DNA from: Blastobasis lacticolella
Lineage: Eukaryota; Arthropoda; Insecta; Lepidoptera; Blastobasidae
Assembly (NCBI GenBank): GCA_905147135.1
Contig: LR990060.1
Span: 4,852,001-4,916,000, forward strand
Length of the DNA: 64,000 nucleotides
Reading direction: 5' to 3'
Numbering within the stretch: the stretch's first letter is position 1; each line of letters opens with the position of its first letter. Positions 22,577-32,700 of this stretch are shown piece after piece. The notes below the pieces were generated by a model, which saw only the letters and a list, made by a program, of their open reading frames with translations, was not told where the DNA came from and made no database searches. Made by a program: the position numbers and the translations under genes.

Positions 22577-25500
22577 GATATTTTAATCCCTCACATGATA
22601 AAAATCTTCAGAGCGAGCTACGCCTGGGGGCATATTCCAGAACAATGGACCGAAGTCAAGGTTCTATTTATTCCAAAGGCCGGAAAAAGAGACTACTCTC
22701 AACCGAGATCGCTCAGGCCTATTAGTCTAAGCTCCTTTATGCTGAAGACTATGGAAAAAGTTCTGGACATCTACATTAGGGAGACGATTAAAATCGACTA
22801 TCCTATTCACTATTCTCAACATGCCTACAGCAAAGGAAAATCTACTGAAACCGCTCTTTTGAGTCTGGTGGACAAAATAGATAAGGCATTAGAGGATAAA
22901 CAAATTGCACTTTGTGCATTCTTAGATATTGAGGGCGCATTTGACAACACCCCTATAAGGACACTAGTTCGAGGTCTTACTGAGAAAAAGATTGACCAAG
23001 CGACGGTGAAGTGGGTCAAAGCGATGCTTTCAAACCGAAAAGTGAAGGTAACCCTGCATGAAACCTCACTTGAAGTATTTACTACCAGGGGTTGTCCGCA
23101 AGGAGGAGTCTTATCTCCACTACTTTGGACCCTGGCAGTGGATCAGCTCTTGTATAAGATGGCGGAGCTTAGGATAGATACGCAGGGTTTTGCTGATGAC
23201 CTAGTGGTAATCGTCCGAGGCTTCTGTCAAAGTATGCTCTCATACGTTATGCAACGAGCGTTGAATGTTGTTGATAAGTGGTGCAAAGACAATGAGCTGG
23301 CCATTAATGCGGAGAAAACTGTGGTTGTACCATTTACCAACAAAAGGCAACTTGACAATTTAGTCAAACCACGATTGAATGGCCAAACTATTGAGTTCTC
23401 CAAAGAGGTCAAACACCTAGGTGTAATACTAGACCAAAGACTTACTTGGAACAGCCATATAATCGGAATCATGAGCAAGGCCAAAATGGCCTTGGGAATA
23501 TGCAGCAGACTGGCAGGACAAAAGTGGGGTTTAACTCCAAAAAATACCCTCTGGCTTTACAAAGCGGTCGTAAGGCCCATAATAACATATGCCTCAGTAG
23601 TATGGCACATGAAAGCCAACCAGGAAACTGCTATAATTACGCTAAGTGGCATGCAGAGAATTGCGTGTCTCTTGGTTACAGGAGCTATGTCAACCTCACC
23701 TGGTGAGGCCCTGAATGCAATGCTGGATATCCCGCCCCTACACCTGCATGTACAGATGGTGGCAACGAACAGCATGCACAGGCTAACCACCCAGGGAGAA
23801 GGAAACTGGCTCTCAAAGTCACTGAGATCGTTCAAGGAGACTGTTATGGGCAGCAACATACTGATTATGTACACTGACTCAATGACAACACAGAGTAGAT
23901 TCCAGAAACGATACTCTGTGGAACTTTTATCCAGAGATGACTGGCTTAAAAGCCAAGTGTACTGGAAAAATGGAAGCCTGATATGGTACACCGATGGGTC
24001 CAAATCAGGTGATCATGTAGGGTGTGGAATATACGGAGAGCGGCCTAAGGTCAAGAAATCTCTAAACCTGGGCAAATACACCTCCATATTCCAGGCCGAG
24101 GTGTACGCAATCTTAGAATGTGCGGACATAAACCTCAAAAAGAACTACAAGAATCATTGTATTTATATACACTCAGACAGTCAAGCAGCATTATTGGCCC
24201 TTTCATCAGACTCTGTGAGTTCAAGATTGGTGCTAAACTGCGTGAATGTCCTCAATTCCTTGGGTGAGAAAAACCAAGTGATTCTGCGCTGGGTCCCAGG
24301 GCATGAAGGGATCGAAGGCAATGAGATCGCGGACGAACTCGCGAAGGCTGGTAGCACAACTACAACTTATGGTCCAGAACCGTTCTGTGGCATACCAAAA
24401 AGCCTTGTAAAACTGACTCTTCATATTAACTGCAAAGAGCAATCATTAGAGCACTGGAATAATCAGCCGGGCCTAACCCATTCTAGGGCATTAGTCAAAG
24501 CCTATAATAGGCGGCATGCCAAAGATCTGTTACTACTTAGTAGGAATAAATTGCGTATCCTAACAAGGGCACTGACTGGTCACAGTGGGCTGAACAAGCA
24601 CATGTATAACTTGAAGATCAGCAGAACAAAAGACTGTAGATTCTGCAAGGAGGAGGATGAAACGCCTCTCCACCTGATCTGCAAATGTGAGGCCCTGATG
24701 CGCAAACGAAGCACCCATCTGGGGAAACACCAACTAATACCCGATGAGGTGCACGATATCAGTATTAAGAAACTATTGCAGTTCATAGAAGCTATAGGGA
24801 TTAGTACTGAACTTTAAGAAAGAGGCGATCACAATAGATCAGGAATGGTCGCAGTGATACCAGGACTGAGAAAGCCTTGGAGAGCCCACTTTTCTAATAA
24901 AAAAAAAAAAAAAATAGCAAGACGCGGCCATGAAGTGACTGTGATTACAACTGATCCAGCTTTCCCAAAAGGTCGCACTCCAGAGAACCTAACGGAGATA
25001 GACGTACATGACATTCATACAATATATTATACAGATCTCTTTTTCCTGAAACAGTCACAGGGAACCAAGGTGATGTAGCTACCCAACACTATGTAGCAAC
25101 TCACATTTTTAATAAAATCATGGACATGCAAATTAGTGACAGCGAGGTGCAAAAAATATTGAAATATGACAGTAAATATTTTGATTTGCTAATTATCGAG
25201 TCTTGTGCTAGACCGTCGCTGGTATTTTCACATGTATTTAAAGCTCTCGTGATTCATGTCAGTTCCTTTGGGGCATCTTTAGGAGTGTACGAGGCTATTG
25301 GTGTCCCGATGCACCCTTTTCTGTACCCATCGACGGTGCGACAGAATTTATATAACCTGACACTGTGGAGTAAATTAAAAGAATTATATACTTACGCAAT
25401 CATTTTGTATATCTATAACAAATATGAAGAAGAAGACAATGTCATGCTCAGAAGACATTTTGGAAAAGATGTTCCTACGCTGAATGAATTAAGAAACAAT

Positions 25501-26120
25501 ATCGACATGTCGTTCTTCAACATTCATCCCATATTTGAAGGGAACTACCCAGTGCCTCCCAATGTGATACATATATGGGGAATATATAAGAAACCAGAGA
25601 ATCAATTACCAACTGTAAGTGTTAATTTGTTGCTGATAACAATATCACATTTTTTCTTGGCAAAAAGTATTTATATGTTTTCACAACAGGAAAATTATAA
25701 TACTTATTTTACAAAAAATGTTATAGTTTTTTATGTCATCAATAACAGAATACTTGAATATTTATTTTGGTGTCGTAGGAAATGAAATCTTATTTAGATT
25801 CCTCCAAACACGGGGTGACATATTTTAATTTTCTGTGATCCCATGAAATCTCCCAACTCCCAACATTGATTTTGAAAACTAACATATTTTGATTTTTCAG
25901 AACATCAAAATGTGAAGATTTTTATAACCCAAGGAGGGTTACAATCCACAGATGAAGCTATAAATGCAGCAGTACCATTGATTGGTATCCCCATGTTAGG
26001 TGATCAGTGGTTCAATGTAGAAAAATATGTTCACTTCAAAATTGGCTTAAGACTTAATTTTGACCCTACTGACGATAGAACGTTCAAGAAAGCAATAAAT
26101 ACTGTCATCATTGATAAATG

Positions 26121-26710
26121 GTACATATTGTATAAAGGAATTTAAGTACCTAGTTTAAATATCTGAAAATATTTTAAAGAGGAAATATTTGATTGTTTGC
26201 CGGTTTGTTTGTAGATTTGTGGTGCCTAAACTCAAGAACGACTTACCCGATTTCTTTTGTTATATTTGTACGAGTCAGGACAATGTTTGTATAAAGAAAA
26301 AAGGAGAAGGGTAGCTGCAGGGTAGCTATAAGGTAGATGTAGGGTAGGTGTAGCGAAGGTGTGGGGTAGAAGTAGGTAGGGTAGGTGTAGGGTAAATACA
26401 TAAATAATAAATAAGTCATATTTATTTCATAAATCTACATTTTAAAGGGATGCATTGAGTGGATCTCACCCAGTAGACAAATATATCTTTCTGAGAGATC
26501 GCTCCTCCATAGCAATAATCTTACGTTACTTATATGTGATTTAGAAACAATGGAATAAAAATAATTAGAAGAAAGTTAAACTACTTCAAATCGAATGAAG
26601 CCAAACAAATTATAATCTAGTATAGTCTCAAAGTCCCCAGCGGTAGATCAGCGGTAGTAACGGTATTATTTGATGTGTTGTGATATCTTTTTAAAGCGTT
26701 CTTATTTCAG
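26121..26710. repeat. Copy A intron 3 with a GTAGG-rich low-complexity run
   Basis: Between exons 3 and 4 of the pseudogene. About 26310-26395 is a degenerate tandem of GTAGGTGTAGGGTAG-like units. The remainder is AT-rich and unassigned; the SINE present in the same intron of copy B is absent here. Confidence 0.5.
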
Positions 26711-26867
26711 CTATCAACGCAATATCGCCAAACTTCGTGACCAGCCGATGGCTCCGTTGGACCGAGCCGTGTGGTGGGTGGAGTACACGCTGAGACACGG
26801 TGGAGCCCGACATCTTATATCTCCCGCTGCCAATATATCTTGGGCTGACTATTTGGAACTAGAATTA

Positions 26868-26987
26868 AGGCCTTGCCACATACAAAGCTCGGCGCGAGGT
26901 GGTTGCTAGGCAACCATCGCGCGGCGCGATGGTTGCCTAGCAAATATCGCACCGCGCTCGCGCCGAGCTTTGTATGTGGCAAGGCCT
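26868..26987. mobile_element. 120-bp hairpin MITE (Harbinger-type)
   Basis: Almost entirely an inverted repeat: the left end AGGCCTTGCCACATACAAAG is matched by the right end CTTTGTATGTGGCAAGGCCT, and the complement continues inward to about 31 bp before a small indel and then through the TTGCTAGGCAACCATCGCGC block. TTA flanks it at 26865-26867 and 26988-26990, while copy B has a single TTA at the same place. A 3-bp TTA duplication is characteristic of PIF/Harbinger MITEs. Its ends differ from those of the 4-kb Harbinger at 12992, so a different transposase must have moved it. Confidence 0.92.
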
Positions 26988-26990
26988 TTA

Positions 26991-27840
26991 GTTTTAATTT
27001 TACTACTAGGTTTCATTACAATCCTAAGCACAATAATGTTAATTATATTTATTTATTTTATTTATTTAACCATTTATTGTACACAAGATTGTTACAAAAA
27101 GTATATTACATAATATATTAGACACAACAGGCCAACTTATTTCTACGAAGAAATTTCTATATTATACTTTTTATATTTAGAATCATAAGGTTATGTAGGG
27201 AATATTTTGTAAATATTTGAAAAATTAAAGGAGATTAATATTGTCTATCTTTACGGACTTTGTACTTTGAAAATGGGATGGAGATACATTGCCTGGACCC
27301 ACCAAGAATATCAAGAATCCATACGTAATGCCTGCAGTCGGGTTTGCCAAGTATATCACTCAAAAATGCTCTCAGCTCTTAGAACTATCAAGACTATACA
27401 CCACTTTCTAGGCCTTCCATCCTCTTCCTGGACTATCTCCTACATTAACAATATCTTTCATCATTCACGTGGCGGGCCATCATGCATCCAAGCGATGAAA
27501 TACCTACTTAAATATTTATTAAGGAACTCCATGTTGTACGGGTGAAAAGGTTTTTGCGTGGTCGCCAGCGCCTGGGTGATGCACTGGTAGTATTGCTCGC
27601 TCCTGATAGTAGTAGCCATAGGAGCTAAAGCCAGGCAGCCAACAAGAACAACTCACTGTTACCTGTTAGCAGACTTAAATGGCATCGGGGTTCAGTTTGT
27701 GTGGGTTTGTGGTTTGTGGGGTTCCAATCTCTACATTGACGGTGTCGTAAAAGGCGATTAATGTTATAGTGGCAGACCATCGATACCGCCTTAAACAAGT
27801 AAATGGGGAACAGCGTCTACAACATTACGATCTATCATTA
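26991..27840. other. Copy A 3' remnant and intergenic DNA
   Basis: The first ~50 bp continue the anchor-coding end of UGT exon 4 (compare 35208-35290). A 90-codon open stretch at 27267-27545 has no recognised domain and no splice context and is not called a gene. Confidence 0.4.
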
Positions 27841-27849
27841 CGATGATCG

Positions 27850-28320
27850 TCATCATCGTCCTAGCGCTTAACTCGGCCTCTCTCCGGTTCCGCTTTTCAT
27901 TAATATTCTTCTCAACTTCGGCCGATTTTCGGCATCCTCGCGTCGTAAGCCGGTTGCTTTCCTATCTGACTCCGCAATGTCAAATCATTGCCTCTTGGGC
28001 CTCAGGGCTTTCAGGTTCAGGCATCCATTCCCCACGTCCCTAGATTTGATTCGATGCGATCCGGGCGAGCGCTTCATCCTTATGTCGTGGATCTTTCAGC
28101 TATTTGCACGAGCCGCTTTTGTTCGACCTTTATAAAGCGTACGGCTAAGGAATGGAATACGTTTCCTGCGAGTGTGTACCCTGATCAATATAATCTGGAC
28201 GCCTTCAAGGTTAGAGTGAATAGGCTTTTCCAATTGGGGTGCTCATGCTCCATCTTCGGCCACTTCATCACTCACCAACAGGCGAGATGGTGGTAAAATG
28301 CCTGTCTTGTCGAATATAAA
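27850..28320 (+). repeat. LINE 3' ends (R4 fragment and RT C-terminus)
   Basis: 27850-28025 matches the R4 repeat found at 42695-42965 and 62875-63125 (CATCATCGTCCTAGCGCTTA, CCTCGCGTCGTAAGCCG). From about 28030 an open frame carries LHPYVVDL, TSRFCSTFIKRTAKEWNTFP and YNLDAFKVRVNRLFQLG, the typical C-terminal tail of a LINE reverse transcriptase. Both are truncated fragments. Confidence 0.6.
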
Positions 28321-28889
28321 AAAAGAAATGCCTGGGGCTTACAAATCATTTCCAAATGAAGTACCACCATTTGTCAACAGTTCCAGTTTTGTCCACCGGG
28401 TCAGATAAGTTTGTGGCACTGTAGGTGAAATGGTATTTTAATATTGCAGAGAATATATTGGATATTTTAATTCTGAAAGCAGCGCATATGTGAACCAAAA
28501 CTTACATGGAATCATTAATATCCTACTCTCTATCTTATACTATACTATTGCTACGAAAGTTTGTACGAATAGGTTTTATTGAACATGATAGGATTTTGAC
28601 TGGCTATAGTTGCATGCTAAATGTAGCTAAAACGACAAAAATATTAATAATAACAACATCAACGTTGGAACACTTATAACTATTAATTTGTCTATTTAAT
28701 CAATAAATCACCATCAAAGCTATTACTCGCCCACTGAAACTTACCACAGTCATCGATAACTCTGTGAAGTTTAAGGTAGCACCCATCAATTAGGTTCAAA
28801 ATCAGTAAGGTTAGTGTTGAGATATATTTTCATAAAATTCAGCGCAATCTATAAAAATAGTAGTTTTTTCTCGCGCGCGAAGCCCCGGG
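28320..28889. other. Intergenic, no gene seen
   Basis: AT-rich. The last part (TTCTCGCGCGCGAAGCCCCGG near 28866) resembles the end of a common lepidopteran repeat, but nothing can be assigned with confidence. Confidence 0.3.
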
Positions 28890-29230
28890 TCTAGTCTAAC
28901 CAACTATGATCCAATATTTGGCAGAGCGGGTGATTCAGTAGAGTGATTTTCATCTGACCTCCGAAGCCCTGTTAAAAGGAGAACCTGACCAGAATTGATT
29001 ATGGTTACACATTCAGTCGCCTGAATATGCCACCTTTGTACTATTTTGTGCATAAAGTATTAAATAATAATAATAATAATATGCAGGTTTCCTCACGATG
29101 TTTTTCCTTACCGTAAGGGCATTCGTTATTGTTCAATAATGTAAATAACTCAGAATAAGCCATTGGTACATTGGCAATCGAGCTGGGTACCTCTCGCTTA
29201 CGAGTCGGACCCGCTTGACATAGGCTACGA
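28890..29230 (-). repeat. SINE-1 copy with internal microsatellite
   Basis: Minus-oriented: CCAACTATGATCCAATATTTGG, GAACCTGACCAGAATTGATT, GGTTACACATTCAGTCGCC, then an ATAATAATAAT run at about 29063-29080 not present in other copies, then CCTCACGATGTTTTTCCTTA and CTCGCTTACGAGTCGGACC of the head. Confidence 0.65.
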
Positions 29231-29726
29231 CGATATCCACCTATACTCACTCAGCAAAACCAATAATGTTAATATTACGTAATTCTTTAAACGTGTGAAA
29301 GGAGTGAATAACGAGGAGACGGAGTGAACGGGTAAAATGGACGAAAGAGACATAGACATTGTGGCGATCCCATCTAGTGAAATAGGCGCAGGTAATGATG
29401 ACGATGATCGGTAAAGTTTCTGACGTTAAAAAAGAGTACGAAATGAGTAGGTACGTCGTAATAATATGTGTTGTATAATAAAAATTACGACAACAAATTC
29501 ATAACATAGACTGCATTATCATGACTGTGATAATAACTGCGGTAAGACTACGTCAACACGTTATCACTGCTTTATTGATTTATCAAGTATGTAATCTGGG
29601 ACTACAATACCTTACCATGAGTAATCATGCCATATGTGGATGTACAGTCACGTAGCTGACTATTAAAGATTGATAGCAAACTAGCCATGCGTGACAAGCA
29701 CAAAATTATCACTAAAAACATTACTA

Positions 29727-29734
29727 TAAAAGAG
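29727..29734 (+). promoter_or_regulatory. Candidate TATA box of UGT copy B
   Basis: TATAAAAG lies 48 bp upstream of the start codon. Arthropod-initiator-like TCAGAT and TCAGCA words at about 29754-29761 sit roughly 25-30 bp downstream, which would leave a 5' leader of about 25 nt. The spacing fits a TATA-type insect promoter; no expression evidence is available. Confidence 0.45.
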
Positions 29735-29781
29735 TTACTCAATAGCGAGAATCAGATCAGCACCAGTTTATTTCTGTTATA

Positions 29782-32700
29782 ATGTGGAGGTCAGTTCGTT
29801 ACATTTTTCTAGCGCTTAGCGCGTCTATGATAAGTATTGAGTCAGCAAAAATATTAGGCGTGATCCCAACTCCGTCGGTAAGCCATCAAATAGTGTTCAG
29901 GCCATTATTTGAAGAGTTAGCAAGACGCGGCCACGAAGTGACTGTGATTACAACTGATCCAGCTTTCCCGAAAGGACGTACCCCAGAGAACTTAACGGAG
30001 ATAGACGTACATGACATTTCATACAATCTATGGAGATCTATTTTTTTAACAAAAGTCACAGGGAATCAAGATGATTCAGCTGCCCAACAGTATGCAGTGC
30101 CTGAGGTGTTTAATAAAATTATTGACATGCAACTTAAGGACAGCGAGGTGCAAAAAATATTGAAATATGACAGTAAATATTTTGATTTGCTAATTATCGA
30201 GTCTGGGCCTAGACCGGCGCTGGTATTTTCACACGTATTTAAAGCTCCCGTGATTCATGTCAGTTCCTTTGGGGCATATTTAGGAGTGCACGAGGCTATT
30301 GGTGTCCCTGTGCACCCTTTTCTGTACCCATCGGTAGTGCGACAGAATTTATATAATCTGACACTGTGGAGTAAATTAACAGAATTATATACTTACGCAA
30401 AAGTTATTATGAACTATAACAAATATGAAGAAGAAGACAATGCCATGCTCAGAAGACATTTTGGGAAAGATGTTCCTACGCTGAATGAATTAAGAAACAA
30501 TATTGATATGTCGTTCTTTAACGTTCATCCTATCTTTGAAGGAAACTACCCAGTGCCTCCCAATGTGATACATATATGGGGAATATATAAGAAACCAGAG
30601 CAGCAATTACCAACTGTAAGTGTTAATTATTGCAGATAACAATGTTAACATGTTTCCTTGGCAAAAGGTAGAATACCTACTTATTTTATAGGAATTATTA
30701 TTTAATAGAAGAACTTTTTCATAATTTTTACAGATGGAAAATGAAATTACTTATTTTACAATAGTAGTTAATGCAACTGGATAATAAAAGTATAATAGTT
30801 TAAACAAGTGGTTTAATACCTAATTATACTAAGTATAGTTGAGTATACTATTTTATATAGTTAAGAGCGTCGGTGGCCGAGCGGTTAGAGTATCCGACTC
30901 GTCAGCCAGAGGTCCCGGGTTCGAATCCCGCTCCGGCCATGTACCAATGACTGTTTTCTGAGTTATGTACATTAGTTGAATACTAACCGAGGCTCTTACG
31001 GTGAGGGAAAACATCGTCATGAAACCTGCACATTCAGGCGACTGGATGTGTAACCATGATCCAATCTGGTCAGGTTCCCCTGGTAGCAGGGTCATGGAGG
31101 TCAGATGGCAGTCGCTCCACTGTAATTACCTTACCTGCCAAGTCCTGGATCATGGTCAAGGCGGTCCCCGGGCCCTCGTGCGCAAGAGCATAACCGGGAC
31201 GTTAACGCCAAGTTTTTTTTTTTATACTTAGTATAGTATACTATTTTATATACGCTCATATTTTCATGTTTAAATTTCGTAACCTTGCTAGAAGTAAGTT
31301 GCGAGTCAGTTCTGTTGTACCTACGCGCCGCGAACATCAAGCGGTGGAAAATTCACTTCACTACTTTAAAATGTATCTATTTATTTGCCTCAAACAAGAA
31401 AAAACATTAACAAACACAAATTACAATTAAAAGAAAAATATTCTGTTAGCGGGAAAATTGGAATTTTTAATTTGCACGACAAAAACTTAAATATAAAAAT
31501 GTTACATAATGATAATAAAAATATACACTAATACCTACATCTAAAATACCAAAAATACACACTAATACATATAAAAGTCGTCCACACCGCATCCCCCCGG
31601 AATGGTGCCCAGAAAGCTCGCTGCGTTGCCTCGTTAAATAGCGATGCTAATCCGTTGCCCGAGGAACGAGCCAGCTAACCGGTCACCAGTGATGTCATTT
31701 TATTTTATGGAAAGTTCTATAAAGAACTTTCACGCACCAGGGTCCCACGGTCAAAACGTTTCCACCACACACCAAAATACGAAAGTCTACTCCTAGACTT
31801 TCGTATTTTCTCCGCTTGAGGTCTTTCACAGCTGAGGCCGCAGCCCCAGCGCAGCCGGCAGTGGAGGCCACATGCGAAGGCGCTAGTGTGTCCACACAGG
31901 TAGCGTCCCACACCAGCGCCTTCCCACGCTGCCACCCAATGAGCGTCATGCCGTCGGGCCTCTTGCCATCGTCACGTACGGTACCTTTCGGCTGTAATAC
32001 GGCCGGTACGTTGACGGTGACAAGTGCCATACGAATGACGTTATTGATTGCCGCGTGCCTAGAGATTCGGCCTGCGCTGCGGGTACACGAAAGACCGTGG
32101 TGCCCTAGTGGATCCACATACGCACTACAAGGACAGCAGTGAAGACGAACCAGATTGACCCCCAATCTTATACCCAAACATATAGACAACGATAACTTGT
32201 CCAGGATGGTGCCGATATTCGAGGAGGGGACCGCTTGCAGCCAGAACCCTGACACAGCTGTAATAAAAATTGTATGGGAAATGCTGTATCATAACTACTA
32301 CTTTATCTACACTCATATTTTAATGTTAGAATTTACCTATAATTTTCTCAATTTTGCTGGAAGTAAGCTGCGAGTCAGTTCTGTTGTATCTACGAGTCGA
32401 GGATATGAAGCGATTTTTAGCGAGAAAATAATTACACACAAATATAATTTGAATTTTGAATTTGTTAAAGACATTTTCGCTCTTGGACTATGGTGATGTA
32501 GCTTGCTTAGATCCCACTGAAGAACTTTTGTCCAGATTGGAGAGGCTGCAGAACCTTTGCATTCGCTATGTCTTTGGGTTGCGAAAATTTGACCACGTAT
32601 TAGAATTTAGAAGCAAATTGAATTGGCTTCCGATACGTCGCCGCAGAGATAGTCATACTCTGGCGATACTTTACCAGGTACTTTATAACTCTAATGCGCC

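Larger units (their letters stand above)
19676..24817 (+). pseudogene. LINE-A ORF2 (endonuclease-RT-RNase H), split by LINE-B
   Basis: Starts at the ATG inside TAATG, where ORF1 stops. The endonuclease part (to about 20340) shows CLQANLHHAA, LALIQEPWVS, GCDANAHHTTWGS and SDHNHI. The frame runs open to 21058, is broken by LINE-B, and resumes at 22583. The reverse transcriptase part shows SLRPISLSSFMLKTMEKVLD, RGCPQGGVLSPLLW and GFADDLVVIV. The RNase H part near 23985-24360 shows WYTDGSKSG, QAEVYAILEC, HSDSQAALLAL and WVPGHEGIEGNEIADELAK. A CCHC-type cluster (CRFCKEEDETPLHLICKC) lies near the C-terminus. Both halves are open and in register across the insertion, so the nested element is the only visible lesion. 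Confidence 0.88.
17931..24914 (+). mobile_element. LINE-A, full-length non-LTR retrotransposon
   Basis: 6984 bp including a nested 1518-bp LINE. The 5' end begins with a run of G, the 3' end is a poly(A) run (about 24899-24914) and both sides carry TAGCAAGACGCGG (17918-17930 and 24915-24927). It encodes ORF1 (18315-19676) and ORF2 with endonuclease, reverse transcriptase and RNase H (19676-24817). ORF2 ends with RNase H, which fits the I/LOA/R1 side of the LINE tree; the exact clade was not fixed. Apart from the nested insertion both ORFs are open, so the copy was probably competent when it landed. Confidence 0.9.
17782..26909 (+). pseudogene. UDP-glycosyltransferase copy A, multiply broken
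   Basis: Same gene as intact copy B (29782-35322). Exon 1 runs 17782-17930 and resumes at 24915 to about 25615, split by a 6984-bp LINE with a 13-bp target duplication (TAGCAAGACGCGG). A single T is missing near 25015 relative to copy B, which shifts the frame. Exon 2 is reduced to 25779-25823 because about 175 bp covering most of the exon and its donor are gone. Exon 3 is 25901-26120 and keeps the UGT signature (FITQGGLQSTDEA). Exon 4 starts at 26711, lacks 12 bp (in frame) and is cut by a MITE at 26868, so translation ends after 14 foreign residues, before the membrane anchor. Intron 1 here is only about 163 bp, likely the ancestral size. Each of three lesions alone would disable the enzyme. 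Confidence 0.9.

Noticed and set aside
26310..26395. Regulatory or telomere-like GTAGG array
   Set aside because: A degenerate low-complexity run in a pseudogene intron; similar GTAGG-rich runs are common in Lepidoptera, and the insect telomere unit TTAGG is not present in tandem.
27267..27545. 92-codon gene
   Set aside because: No domain, no splice sites, no promoter; probably a chance frame or decayed repeat.
30865..30940. tRNA gene (A and B boxes, Ser/Leu-like)
   Set aside because: It is the head of a SINE with an 18-bp target duplication; the acceptor stem cannot be paired and the body continues as in ten related copies.
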